Translations under genes and position numbers: made by a program | Shown here: positions 1 to 11,009 of the stretch, in pieces | Numbering within the stretch: the stretch's first letter is position 1 | How the letters are laid out: each line of letters opens with the position of its first letter | Assembly (NCBI GenBank): GCA_000320545.1 | Contig: ADNK01000238.1 | Span: 1-31,408, forward strand | DNA from: Bigelowiella natans CCMP2755 | Lineage: Eukaryota; Cercozoa; Chlorarachniophyceae | Direction of reading: 5' to 3' | Length of the DNA: 31,408 nt | Notes under the pieces: generated by a model | Seen by the model: the letters and a program-made list of their open reading frames with translations, nothing else | Told to the model about the DNA's origin: nothing | The model's database searches: none

Positions 1-35
<35 letters not shown>

Positions 36-42
36 ACACATA
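1..42. repeat. (CA)n microsatellite at window edge
   Basis: Near-perfect CA dinucleotide run, interrupted by T at two places. It probably lies in an intron of the + strand gene that continues upstream of the window. Confidence 0.9.
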
Positions 43-74
43 CACCACCAATACCTCTGTACAATGATATAAAG

Positions 75-374
75 TTACTGAATACCGCATCTGGTTCCAA
101 CGTGACTCTGGCTACCCGTGGAAACTTGATCTTGCAGGTATTAGCAGTATGAGAACAGGGGTGTTGGGATTATCATACTCAAACTATCATCATCGTTATC
201 ATCATAATGTCATCGTTAGATCTACTGAATAAGAAATGGAACGATGTTGATGATGCTGGCGATGACATCATTGAGTTCTCCCTTTACAGACTCCTCGAAT
301 GATTCGTCCAGGAAGTGAGCACTTCATGCAGGTGTCTTGGAAGACACCACCAACAGAAAGTATGGAGGGTGTGC

Positions 375-442
<68 letters not shown>

Positions 443-969
443 CTTAAATAGACACACTAAGCAGCCTTACCAGCAGAATCCCTGCTCCACGATAGAACCT
501 CAACCTGTTGACGGGTGAGCGAGCTACTATAACAGTGAAAGTCACGGGGAGGAGCAGCAATTTGCCCATCGAACGGCCCCTCCTCTAAATACCATCCATC
601 CTCTCATCCATACCGTGCAGGTCTGAGTGAGGAACTGAAGGAGGTGTACGGAGAGGACTACAGCAAGCAGGCGGCCAACCTCGGACTGATCATTACAACA
701 AAGCGGGTTTTCAGCAGGATGGACGGAGCTGCAGAGTATGTTTGCACACATGCATGCACGATGGTGGAATAGACTGACCTGATGAGCCTTCTCTGATTGC
801 AAACGATGCCGTCGCTGTTCTATTTCCATGCTGAGTAATTTATCACACGCCTATCTGCGAGAGGGCCACTTCCCTCTATTCAACACGGAACAAAAACGCG
901 ACGATCATCACGCACAGGTATATATCTCTGAAAGAAGAACTACCAGAGGACTGGAAGCAAGAGTACTGA
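75..969 (+). CDS. 3' end of an unrecognised multi-exon gene
   Basis: Five exons join in phase: 75-137, 220-314, 465-514, 628-735 and 918-969, with the stop TGA at 967-969. Donors are GTATTA, GTGAGC, GTGAGC and GTATGT. The C-terminal part reads very much like protein, for example EELKEVYGEDYSKQAANLG, then TTKRVFSRMDG, and it ends in EELPEDWKQEY. Exon 220-314 fits its neighbours' phases exactly but carries an in-frame TGA at 300-302. Either the second exon is shorter (a weak donor GTTGAT after residues KKWND would avoid the TGA), or the codon is a nonsense mutation, a sequencing error or a recoded codon. The 5' part lies outside the window. I do not recognise the family and propose no function. 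The last two exons are the most secure; the first acceptor (ending AAAG at 74) is weak. Confidence 0.5.
377..437. repeat. Compound (CA)n(GA)n microsatellite in intron
   Basis: About 14 CA units run directly into about 16 GA units. The tract lies in the 315-464 intron of the gene ending at 969. Confidence 0.95.
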
Positions 970-1599
970 CAAGTGCGCAAGCGTCCTGCCTATAGCTGTG
1001 GGGCAGAAGGCTGAGGCGGGATAGTCTAGAATCATTAATACGTTGCATGTATGAAGTATGTCTATGCGACTGATGACGATCGATGATTTTTGGCGTTGAT
1101 TCGAGCTCCGATGTCTACGACGCGCACACATGGCTTAGCCATGATGGCACAGAAATGATACATTATTCGATTTATATCTAGAGCCATATAGCATCATCCC
1201 ATCGATCATCGCTATTACATTATACGCTAGCTAGCTAGTACATGTCAGCATGCCTCATGCAGCAGGACAGGTACGCATTGTACGAGTTTACTTCGCGACA
1301 ACGCATGTGTGGCCAGAAGGTTGCATAGACAAGATTGTGCATTGGTAAACGTTGCTAGGTTTCAATAGCGCCGTCACTGCGCCCTTGACGTACGATGAAT
1401 GAGCTGTCAAACCTGTACTGCCACTACTACAGTGTAGAGTATGGTATATGAGTTGGCGAGCTAGCTAGCTAGGCACAGTAACCTAAATACAACTAATGCT
1501 GTTGTGATGTTATAGCCTTGGCGTTCGTGGCGCGGGCATACGCAGTATGACGCACATGAATGTGCTATTATTACAGGTTGCATTAGATGAGCTCCTGGA
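970..1599. other. Convergent intergenic spacer, palindrome-rich
   Basis: This lies between the stop of the + strand gene (969) and the stop of the NFKBIL1-like gene on the - strand (1602-1600). No convincing exon is seen. It contains CTAGCTAGCTAG near 1226-1239 and again near 1461-1473, plus several GCATG/CATGC motifs. The same motifs recur in the other three convergent spacers. Confidence 0.6.
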
Positions 1600-1795
1600 C
1601 TACAACTTCATTTTCTCCTTAATAGCAACTAAAGATTGCTGCACTGCCGTCACTCGTTCAAGAACGGTCTTCACAGCCTCTTCTGTTTGCAACTGCCATT
1701 GTTGTCGTCGGGGCGCACATAATTACACACACATAGAGGGGGAGGGGGGGGAAGAGAAACAGGTAAAACAATATGCATTACTTTCCACATATGTA

Positions 1796-1836
<41 letters not shown>

Positions 1837-1900
1837 CACCACACTATTTCAACAACAAACAGAATGTACCTTAAATATCAGTTTGGAAATAAATCTCTCC

Positions 1901-1936
<36 letters not shown>

Positions 1937-2258
1937 GACACATACACACACAAAGAGAGAGAAGCAGAGAAAGAGCAAAATAGAGAAGGGGGAAGAGGAA
2001 ACTCATATGTCAACTGTGGACCAAAAATTCTCATTACTTTTGCTCGATATTTGCCCATGAATTTGTCGGGGTGCCATTTGAGAAACAGAGTTCGGATGAT
2101 CCTTTTTGCTTGCTGGGGAGGGGTGGCGCGGAGTGCGGCTGTTAGCCCCTCAAAATAGCCACCGTCCTCACTTGGAAACACCATGTCCTTGAGGGGGAGC
2201 AAATTCTTCAGGGGATATAGGAGGACCACACAACAGCAGGGAAAGGGAGGGAGAAAGA

Positions 2259-2305
<47 letters not shown>

Positions 2306-3014
2306 CGAGAGGTGACACCTCAATTGAGAGCTTCTCTTTGCCCGATGCATCAGACTCAAACTGAGCAAAACGCGCCTCGAAAGCCGCAAAGACCTGCCGA
2401 CACATGAATGGGACTACTCAATGGGGGCGATAGCTACCTCGTACTTTGAAGAAAGAGGAGTGTTGACATAACATCCTACTAACGTAGGAAATCATAGTAC
2501 AATGCATCTAATATACCTCCGCTGGCGGCTTCTTGTCGACTCTCTTCCCTCCCCTCCTCCTCCTCCTCACGTTAGGGATCGGTCTGCTTCCTTCTCCTAT
2601 TTTTGAGGGTTGATTGTATGGGGTGGAAGATGATTCCAAAGATAGTAGTGAGAATTGGATATTTTATTGACAACACGGAAGACACAGATGACTTTGGTCT
2701 CCGGGCCACGTCGTAAACAACAAGAAATGTCTATGGTTTCATTTTGATTCCTCTCATGTTGGCACTAAGGTTTCTATTCAATTGAATTACGATTCCATGC
2801 GAATGGCGGTGGGTCTGCTGTCTCATCGCCACTGTTATTATCATCCCGATGATCATCTCCATTGGCTTTTTGGTGAGAAGAGCTTTCGTGCTTTCCCCCT
2901 TTGTCTTCATGGCTAGCTTCCCCCCCGCCTCTGTAGCTGTTGTGGCGCCTCTGCATCTTTATGAATGCAGTCCACTGAAGAAGGAGAGCGAGCAAGCGAC
3001 GACGGCGAGAGATA

Positions 3015-3061
<47 letters not shown>

Positions 3062-3451
3062 GGAGGAGTGAAGGAGGGAGGACATGTCCAGTAGCAGCCA
3101 ACAACAATTAAAAGCAACAAGGATGAGTGAGTAAAGTGAGGAGGAGGAGAAGACTCAATAGGGAAATACCCGGAATACCCAAATGAAAGCAACAAAGCAA
3201 AAAAGAGCGTGCGAGCACGCACACACACGCACAAGCATGTATGCACGCACGCATACACAGCACCATACAAGCAGCATAATAGAGCAGCAGTAGCAGCAGT
3301 AGCAGCATAAGCAGTAGTAGGAGACTGAGCCTCCCCCTGAAAGCAGCCCAAACAACCAACCGACCTCTTCAGGTGTCATATGATCTCTATAGTCATCCTC
3401 GTCTGCGGCAGCTTTGGCCCCTTACAATAATAAAACACAAACGCACAAACG

Positions 3452-3489
<38 letters not shown>

Positions 3490-4673
3490 TCGTGGCAGAA
3501 ATATCTTGTGTTTTCGTGATACGCGCAACCTCTCGCACTCGATTTATCTTCCCACCCAACTCGTTTCTTCTTCTTCTTCTCCATCCTCATCGTCTTCTTC
3601 TTCTATTGCTGCTGCTCCTACTGCTACTGTATGAATGTATGCTATCAAGCTAGCACCTCGGTAAGAGTCATTCCAGTCCGCTGCAGCTGCTCCTGATAAA
3701 TAGACACAGGAGACGGTGATGTTAGTGAAGAAACGAGAGGGAACAGCAAAAGGGTGGCGAATTATTGATTGATTCCTTCGTTTTTATTTGGATGGTTAGG
3801 CTACTGTTGTGTGACCTTCAACTATGTACCCTCCCCTACCCGAAATTGTTACTGGCTAATTTGGCTTCAAAAGCTTTGTCCTCCTCGTCTTGGCGCCTAG
3901 GAAAACCATAGATTTATGATGGAGATATCATCATCATCATCATCATCATCATCACCGTCATCATCACTATTTGCGAGGTCGCTTCTTCGTCCTCACTACT
4001 TGTTACCACTTGCGGTGAGATAAAGAAGAAAATGGCTGTTCATTTTGGTTGATCTCTTCTCCCTCCCCCCCTCCCCCGCCTTCACCCTACACCTCCGTGT
4101 CTTTCGGTTTATTACATCTTTTCAAATCGTTCCCACTCCTGCCGCACTTCCTGACAATGATCCGCATCAAGACACAACACACAAAACACCCACAGCACGA
4201 AACACGCAACACATAACACACAACACAACACACACCTCGATCTTACGCTCCTCTTCTTCCTCCCTTATCTCGTGCGCAGTTCTGAGCAATGTTTCGAGGC
4301 CCATACTCTCGGGAGTCATCATCGTTTGGTGGTGCTTATGCTGGCGGTCTTGTTGCTCCTGCTTTTTAGGATGATTGCTGCTCCCTAGCTCCTCCCTCTC
4401 CATATCTCCAACTGCTTCTTCAATGCCTGATCTTGTCGCTTGACCATCGTCCTCAGCTATGATTCTGTTTCCCGTTGTCGTCGTTGTTGTTGTTGCTGCT
4501 GCTGCTGCTACAACATCATCATTTGTTGTTGTTGCTGCTGATGACGACGACGATGGGGATGATGATATTATTGGGGTTGCGCGATCGGCGCCAGCAGTTG
4601 TGGAATTCACAAGATACTCTGTCATTCAATGGTTGTCGATTATCAGACAAAATTGGCGATGATCATAATGATA

Positions 4674-4704
<31 letters not shown>

Positions 4705-5301
4705 GCGAAATGATATTAATGAATGGTGACGATAATGCTGATAACCATCCTTGTTTACCTGCGACAACAGCTTGTTTATTCGCGACAGCGTGATGAAGCG
4801 GCCGCCAACCTGCAAACGGATAGGGTTGTAGGTTGCTACGATGTTGATGATGATCATCTCCGTCATCGTCATCGTTCTTATCCTCCTCGACGGGAGTATT
4901 ACAATGGCCATAGTCGACTGGACATGGAGCTCTTGGATCAGCTCCCTGTTCCTCAATTAGCCATTTGCAGTGCTCTGTTGCATTATCCACAGCAGTATGA
5001 TGTGGAAACAAATAGCCAGATGATATAAGATAGAGATAAATAGCAATATGATGTGTGTGGAATTCGTTGCGCTATAGGAAATGATGTATTCTCATAAGCT
5101 GCCGAATTGACCTAAACGCCCCGTTTGACACGCGTGGTCCAACAGGCACAGACCAGCAGGGTCCCGGGACTCCAATAGAAAGGCTTTGCGTTGATGGCGA
5201 TCGTACATCTTTGCAACGTATTGAGAGACCAAAGACGACAACAGTCCTGGTGCTGGGAGCCCATCAGAAAATTTCTAGCCACCGATAGCATGCGGACACA
5301 T

Positions 5302-5342
<41 letters not shown>

Positions 5343-5986
5343 GGGGAGGGGAGAAGGGGGAGGGGAGAAAGAAGAGTGGGTGGTGATACGCACTGTCTAC
5401 GACTACCTTGAGGGTGAGGAGTGGGCCGCCAGATCGGATCGACCATGCGAGGGCACGAAATATAGTGCTAAGTTAATGATAATAAGAGTGATGACAGATG
5501 CCCCATTCAGATGTAATGAATGCATACACGAATTTGGAGGAAAGAAGTCTAGGGCATCGTCGAACCTCTCAACTTCGTGCCGGGATACGTTCGGCTCGTG
5601 CTCTTTATTTCCCTTCTCAGATTGGGGAGAGTCTTGCCGTCGTTTTCGTCGCCTTCTATCGTTTCCATCTTCTTCCCCGCACTCCTTTTTAGACCGTTGC
5701 TTTCGCTTTCTTTCCTTTTTTTTCTTCTTGTTCTCCTTCTGTTTGCTCTTTTTCTTCTCCTTTTTCTTCTTCTTTCTCTTCTTCTCCTTTCTCTTCGTCG
5801 TACTCCTACCTTCCCATCGCTGCTCCGTGCTGTTGGGCGCCTGTCCCAAATAAATGCTATCACCTTTTAAAAGCACGAGCGTATCCATGTTTTGTACACC
5901 TCTTTTTGATCCCCCCCCTCTGAGGCTCTAGCACTCACGGGGCCGCCCACGCCCTCCTCCCCGTCCTCCTCGTCCTCCTCGGGCAT
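1600..5986 (-). CDS. NFKBIL1-like protein (ankyrin repeats plus C-terminal J-like WHPDKF segment)
   Basis: Exons in transcript order: 5986-5939 (start ATG at 5986), 5840-5589, 5467-5407, 5252-5112, 4974-4903, 4809-4759, 4618-4247, then a poorly resolved stretch with an exon at 3896-3840, then 3692-3657, 3411-3365, 2974-2791, 2596-2517, 2393-2319, 2205-2038 and 1692-1600 (stop TAG). The first seven exons and the last six each join in phase. Predicted order: short acidic N-terminus, a long Lys/Arg-rich stretch (5589-5840), ankyrin repeats (LLDHACQTGRL, then EEQGADPRA, then WRPLHHAVANKQ), an acidic/Gln-rich middle, and a C-terminal segment KRIIRTLFLKWHPDKFMGKY followed by LERVTAVQQSL. Basic N-terminus, ankyrins and a C-terminal WHPD-F helix pair are the known layout of NFKBIL1/IkBL proteins, which are linked to nuclear RNA processing. 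Phases around 3693-4246 could not be reconciled, so one or two small exons are probably missing. The exons at 5407-5840 are tentative. Confidence 0.72.
1805..1832. repeat. (AT)n microsatellite
   Basis: Fourteen AT units in the last intron (1693-2037) of the NFKBIL1-like gene. Confidence 0.95.
1903..1932. repeat. (CA)n microsatellite
   Basis: About 15 CA units in the last intron of the NFKBIL1-like gene. On the coding strand it is (TG)n, shortly downstream of the donor at 2037. Confidence 0.95.
2262..2301. repeat. (GA)n microsatellite
   Basis: About 20 GA units in the 2206-2318 intron. On the coding strand it is a CT-rich tract. Confidence 0.95.
3006..3059. repeat. GATA/(GA)n microsatellite
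   Basis: A few GATA units grade into a long GA run, inside the 2975-3364 intron, about 30 bases upstream of its acceptor on the coding strand. It may double as the polypyrimidine tract. Confidence 0.9.
3455..3486. repeat. (CA)n microsatellite
   Basis: About 16 CA units in the 3412-3656 intron of the NFKBIL1-like gene. TTC/CTT-rich sequence follows at 3569-3605. Confidence 0.95.
3926..3954. repeat. (ATC)n microsatellite
   Basis: Nine to ten ATC units in the incompletely resolved 3897-4246 part of the NFKBIL1-like gene. It is probably intronic, because the acceptor at 3896 lies just downstream on the coding strand. Confidence 0.9.
4674..4704. repeat. (GAT)n microsatellite
   Basis: About ten GAT units in the 4619-4758 intron of the NFKBIL1-like gene. 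Confidence 0.95.
5303..5340. repeat. (GA)n microsatellite
   Basis: Nineteen GA units in the 5253-5406 intron. The coding-strand CT run lies about 50 bases upstream of the acceptor. Confidence 0.95.
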
Positions 5987-6468
5987 AGCGAAACTAGTTC
6001 TCAACCCTGAATCCTTCCCGAGGCTACGATTTGCTAATATTTTGAACCGAAAACATCGTACTAAAATATTCTCTCCAACGAACACAGGAACCCAGAAAAT
6101 GCACTGAATTTATATTGTGTATCTCCAGGGAAATGATGTCGTAACATAAAATTCCAATACATATTCATTTTTTGCAAAAATATCGCCCAAATTCTCCAAT
6201 GTACTAATTTGACTGTGCGTTGTGCGTTTGCTTGTTCCGGGAAAATCCTCAGATACTACGTCCTCAGCGTGATGTTCCTCGAGATGCGTCGACATGGGGT
6301 AAATTTGATTTTAATACTAAATGTTGATGTCGTATAGTATAAATAGCCACCATGATCACAGAAAGATGAATCATGAAGATCCAAAGTTCATCTAAATTTT
6401 CAGACTTCGGGTTGAATCTTGCCCAACCTTATCGTTTCCTCTCATCTTCTCTTATCGTCATAAGGAAG
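5987..6468. promoter_or_regulatory. Divergent promoter region between the NFKBIL1-like gene and PDH E1 beta
   Basis: This 482 bp gap separates two start codons pointing away from each other. It must hold both promoters unless further 5' exons exist. Apart from a TATA-like box at 6338-6345 I recognise no motifs. A 61-codon ORF on the - strand (6110-6295) lies inside it, with no supporting feature. Confidence 0.55.
6338..6345 (+). promoter_or_regulatory. TATA-like box upstream of PDH E1 beta
   Basis: The sequence is TATAAATA. Transcription about 30 bases downstream would begin near 6368-6373. That leaves almost no leader before the in-frame ATG at 6373, but about 100 bases before the ATG at 6469, which starts a typical mitochondrial presequence. 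This supports 6469 as the start. Confidence 0.45.
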
Positions 6469-7663
6469 ATGCTATCGCGACTGGCCTCCCGCACTGTTGC
6501 CTCCTCCTCCCTCACTTGCTCTCGGATTGTGGCGCCATCCACCAGGATCGGGAAGAGATGCTTCGCAACAGAAATGACCGTACGAGAAGCCCTCAACTCC
6601 GCAATTGAGGAGGAGATGAAGCGTGATGACAAAGTTTTCCTCATGGGTGAGGAAGTTGCTCAGTATGATGGTGCATACAAGGTGTCAAAGGGCCTATGGG
6701 CGAAATTTGGCGGAGATCGTGTTATCGATACGCCCATTACCGAAATGGGTTTCGCTGGGTTAGCAGTGGGAGCTGCAATGGGTGGCCTCCGCCCTATCTG
6801 CGAGTTCATGACTTGGAACTTCTCGATGCAGGCGATTGATCAAGTGGTTAACTCTGCAGGCAAAACTCTTTACATGTCTGGTGGTGACGTGTCTGCCCCC
6901 GTTGTCTTCCGCGGGCCTAATGGGCCTGCAGCCGCGGTTGCTGCACAGCACTCTCAGTGCTATGCTGCATGGTACTCCAGCATCCCTGGTCTGAAGGTTG
7001 TATCGCCTTACGACTGTGAAGATGCCCGGGGTTTGCTCAAGGCTTCGATTAGAGATGACAACCCTGTTTGCTTTCTTGAAAACGAGCTGTTGTACGGGTC
7101 TTCGTTCTCTGTGGACGACGCCGCAATGAGCCCGGACTTCTTGGTCGACATTGGCAAGGCCAAAATTATGCGAGAAGGAACCGACATAACCATTGTAACC
7201 TTCTCGAAGATGGTTGGATTCGCAGTGGAGGCAGCAGATATCCTTGCACAGAAGGGTATCAGCGTTGAGGTCATCAATCTTCGCAGCATCCGCCCGTATG
7301 ACCGCGATGCGATCATCAAGTCAGTCATCAAGACCAACCGCCTTGTTACATTGGAAGAAGGCTTCCCTCAATGTGGAATTGGTGCTGAGATCTGTGCTTT
7401 CGCCTGTGAGACTGTTTTCGACTACTTTGACTGCCCCCCAGAGAGAATTACTGGGGCAGACGTGCCTATGCCTTACGCACAAGGATTAGAGGAGAAATGT
7501 ATTCCTCAAGTGAACGATATTGTCCGCGTGATCTCAAGGATGTGCATTGGTAAGTAATGAGAAAGTAGGAGGATATTCGTACATTGGCCTAGAGAGACAG
7601 GACACCGAATTCTGAGCTGCTTTGTTTCACATTCTGTTCATTTTTTCAGCAGAAATGCCATAG
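6469..7663 (+). CDS. PDHB: Pyruvate dehydrogenase E1 component subunit beta, mitochondrial
   Basis: Beta subunit of the thiamine-diphosphate-dependent E1 (alpha2beta2) of the mitochondrial pyruvate dehydrogenase complex, which decarboxylates pyruvate and acetylates the lipoyl groups of E2. From ATG 6469 the first 30 or so residues ([14 protein letters not shown]...) are rich in Ser/Arg/Thr and lack acids, as in a mitochondrial presequence. The mature part begins near [15 protein letters not shown]. Family signatures follow: [50 protein letters not shown] and GLKVVSP. Length is about 362 residues, normal for the family. An upstream in-frame ATG at 6373 would hide the presequence. The end is ambiguous. 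Unspliced, it ends at TAA 7555-7557, but GTAAGT at 7550 plus a strong acceptor (TTTTTTCAG ending 7649) would splice to a last exon of four codons ending at TAG 7661-7663. Otherwise intronless, unlike its neighbours. Confidence 0.96.
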
Positions 7664-8525
7664 GTCGCAAATTTCAATAGAACGTCTTTGAACTCAGTAC
7701 GCTAGTAATTCAGCTATATATGAATCACGAGTGCAATATCTTGTTGGGCAACCTTGTGATCTATCATTAATCAGAGAAAAAAATCATATAGACAATCGCA
7801 AGCCGCCATGCTATATGTAAGACGGATGTAATGAATCAAATTAAATTTCTTCAATGGTCATCCTCATGTAGCTCTGCAATGTATCTGGGATATAATATGA
7901 GACGGATGAGATGAAATATTCACCTTTTTCCAATGGTCATCCTAATTTATTAGCTGTGCAATGTGCGGCAATCTAGTTATCTAGGCTAGCTAGCTAGTAG
8001 GCTAGCACAGCAATTATATGTTGTGTCTATTATTTGCATTTGTTCCTATAGCAACGATGTCGTTATTCGATCATGTTTGCATATGCATGCTTGTGATACG
8101 CGCTAGCGCCCGCGCCCGTACGTATTGTATGTGTTCAGCTGGTTATTGCCGTCACGCGCGCGCATGTGCATGTACACACATTGACAATGCTAGCTAGCTA
8201 GAATGCTAGAATGCCTTGAATTGAGCAATGTTTCAATTTTTGTCATTATTGCATTAGCCATGCATTGTGGCCTGTAGCGCATGCATTAGCAGCGGAATCG
8301 GTAAATGCAAGTCTAGCGGCTTGCTGGACATTACATGTGTTACCTCGCTGCTGAAAGATGGACGGGCGGGCACATGCATGATGTCACAATAACACGCTCA
8401 TATTATTATTTGATGACGTGTGCATGCATATATAGGCAGCCGCCTCACTCTTACTTTATTTGTTTGGTACATCTGTTGTTCGATCGAACTACTAGCAAAG
8501 CCGTGCATGCTGCTGTGCGTGGCTG
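7664..8525. other. Convergent intergenic spacer, palindrome-rich
   Basis: This lies between the 3' ends of PDH E1 beta and the PSBD/S1 gene. No exon seen. It is dense in GCTAGC (7983-8006, 8100, 8189-8200) and TGCATGC-type motifs (8078-8090, 8279-8288, 8373-8380, 8421-8430, 8502-8509), the same class found in the other convergent spacers. Confidence 0.6.
7817..7965. repeat. Imperfect tandem duplication, period about 80 bp
   Basis: The order GACGGATG, then CAATGGTCATCCT, then a GCAATGT block occurs at 7821, 7852 and 7876. The same order recurs at 7901, 7931 and 7957. The copies differ by substitutions and small indels. Confidence 0.6.
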
Positions 8526-10954
8526 CTACCACGCGTACGCTCCAGCAACTGCTGTGGTAGGGCCAGTTGCATATGGATTATTAAGCGGCGGGGCGAACGA
8601 CGAGTGCTGTGAGTGTTGTGTGCCACCAGACGAGGATGGATGGTGGAAAGCTGGAGAAGAGGCCATCGGACGATGATGGGGCGGGGGCGGTTGATAGCCC
8701 GGTAACATCATTGGCGACAGTGGTGCTTGTGAGTCCATTGCTGCAGGTGGTATGTGGTACGAATCTCCTCCATACCTATATGGAGTAGTGGGCGGTGGTG
8801 GTGGACCACGTTGCCACGATGGTGGTAAATGCTGCTGCTGTTGCTGCTGCTGCCGGAAAGGTGGGGAAAAGTCATATCCACGCCCCCTCCCATTATAGCC
8901 ACCGTCTTGCTGGTTGTGGTAGTAGGGATGCCGTTGCTGATTGTCGTAGTCAGGCGGTGGCGGAGATCTATCTCCGCCATTTCCTCTCAGTCTTGGCCGT
9001 CTCCTTCTACTCTGGTGACGCACTCGGTTGTACCGTCTTTGGGGTAGCTGGTCTCGATAGCGCTCATTACTTCGGATATCCACCGTTGGCCCTGCTGCTT
9101 CCATGCTGTCGTATACACCTTCCATGTTGTACTGTGGCGGGCCGCCTTGGGAACCTGAAAAACAGACACAACCACCGTATTATTGCTTATGGGGACTGGG
9201 AGAGTAAGAGACGGGGGGGGGGGGTGTCGAGATTAAAATAATATCCTTTCTATCAAATTCTCATTTGAACGTTTGATATTGGGGGTACCATCGAAGTAGT
9301 ATCTTGAATTTGATCTCCGATGGATGTCGTTATATTGCCGCTGGTGCTGCTCGTTTGCGGGGGGACCTTTTGAGCACACATTTTAAGCATGCTTAATGAA
9401 GAATTATTATAAAAATGTAGGGAAAGAGTTAGAAGGAACGGGGACCTGCTTCTGTTACACCACACACACACACACACACACAAAGAGAGAGGGAGAGAGA
9501 AACTACCCTCTCTTCTACCTCTCGCACTCATACATGCATCTACCAAGTATATCTCCCCTATTTTCAACCACGGTTGCCTTCTTAAAAGTCCAAATAATAT
9601 CCTGCCAAAAGAAGTACCTTGCTGAGAACTTGCCGGGTGCTGTCCGCCGATGTCCCATCCCACCCCGTTGTCCTCCAACGTAGGTTGGTCATCTATGGCC
9701 GCCGGAAGGTAGGGGTTGTCGTTGTCGACAATGCCTCCGTCGTGCTCTGGCCCTTGTTGAAGAGAATGATCAAACTTACGTTCTTCCTGTCGTTTCTGCG
9801 TGTTGCGTAATGGTGCCTCCTTCGCCTGCTTCTCGATCTGTGTGTATAAAGGGATGGGAAGGAAGGGGATCTTCAGCTTTTTCTTGTTGCTACTACGTAT
9901 CTCATCATCCTCGTCATCATCGTCAGTGAGTGCAGATGTATATGTATGAATGCATGCATACGCGCATGCGCGCTTGAGTATGATGTTGGAAATCAAGACC
10001 TTTTTGTGTAAATCTTCATTGAGATTGGACAAGTCAAAGTCATAGCCGTAGTCCTCAACGACACGACAACACAACACCATTACGCGGTCGCCCTGTGAGG
10101 AGAAAGGAGAAGGTCAATAAAAAAACCGAACGCATCGTTAGATACATCCGAACATGTATCCAGTAAACAACACCAAAAATAATTTAAACACCTAAGATTG
10201 ACTACAAATCTGTATGATGACGATGACGACGACGGCGATTATGATGATATTGATAAAGAAATCATCATATCATATCATGATCATTATTAACATTTCACCA
10301 TGATTGTCATCACACTAGTCACTATCACATTCTTCCTTTCCTCCCCTTTCTAACTGCAGCCCTCGTTGTCTCACTCACCATGGGAAGGGCATTACGAACA
10401 ATATCGTAGTCATCAGAGATATTGGAAATGTGGTGGTAGGAGGCGATTCCTAGCGGCAAAGCAAAGTAGGTGAGATGAACGATGGAGAGTGTAAATAGCG
10501 GAAAATATGCGACTGGCGCCAAAAGTGGCCAGACATCAACAGCATACCGTTTTTTGAGAAGCCTATATCAATGAAGACCCCGCGCTTGCAATAGCCCATC
10601 ACAGTACCCTGACGAGTGAGAATATCCATGCTATCAATGCATCTATAGTAAATCACGCCGGCACACATTCCCAGCATTATCTCGCATTCATACATCTTTT
10701 CCATCATGATCACTAGCAGTGCAACATAACCACTAGCAAGCCACCTTATATACATGTCCTTCCACAGGACACGGAACTTTCTTCCCCTCCCCGATTCCAG
10801 CCTATAAAACCACAAGAGTAAGATGGAGCACACTTTTAACGATAAAAACCAACAAGATTCAAAACAATAATGACAACGTCGATGAAGAGGGAAATATCGA
10901 GCGTTATCGATTACAATTCTAATATAGCACATCTCAATAGGTATTCATACCACT

Positions 10955-11009
<55 letters not shown>

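Noticed and set aside
5549-5870. Leu/Phe-rich ORFs on the + strand opposite the Lys-rich stretch, resembling membrane segments
   Set aside because: They are the complement of AAG/AGA-rich codons of the NFKBIL1-like basic region; no splice support on the + strand.
6110-6295. 61-codon ORF on the - strand in the divergent promoter
   Set aside because: It has no domain, no splice or leader evidence and no protein-like bias. A frame of this length arises by chance.
6373-6468. Upstream in-frame ATG at 6373 as the PDH E1 beta start
   Set aside because: It would bury the typical mitochondrial presequence that begins at 6469, and it lies about where transcription should start given the TATA box.
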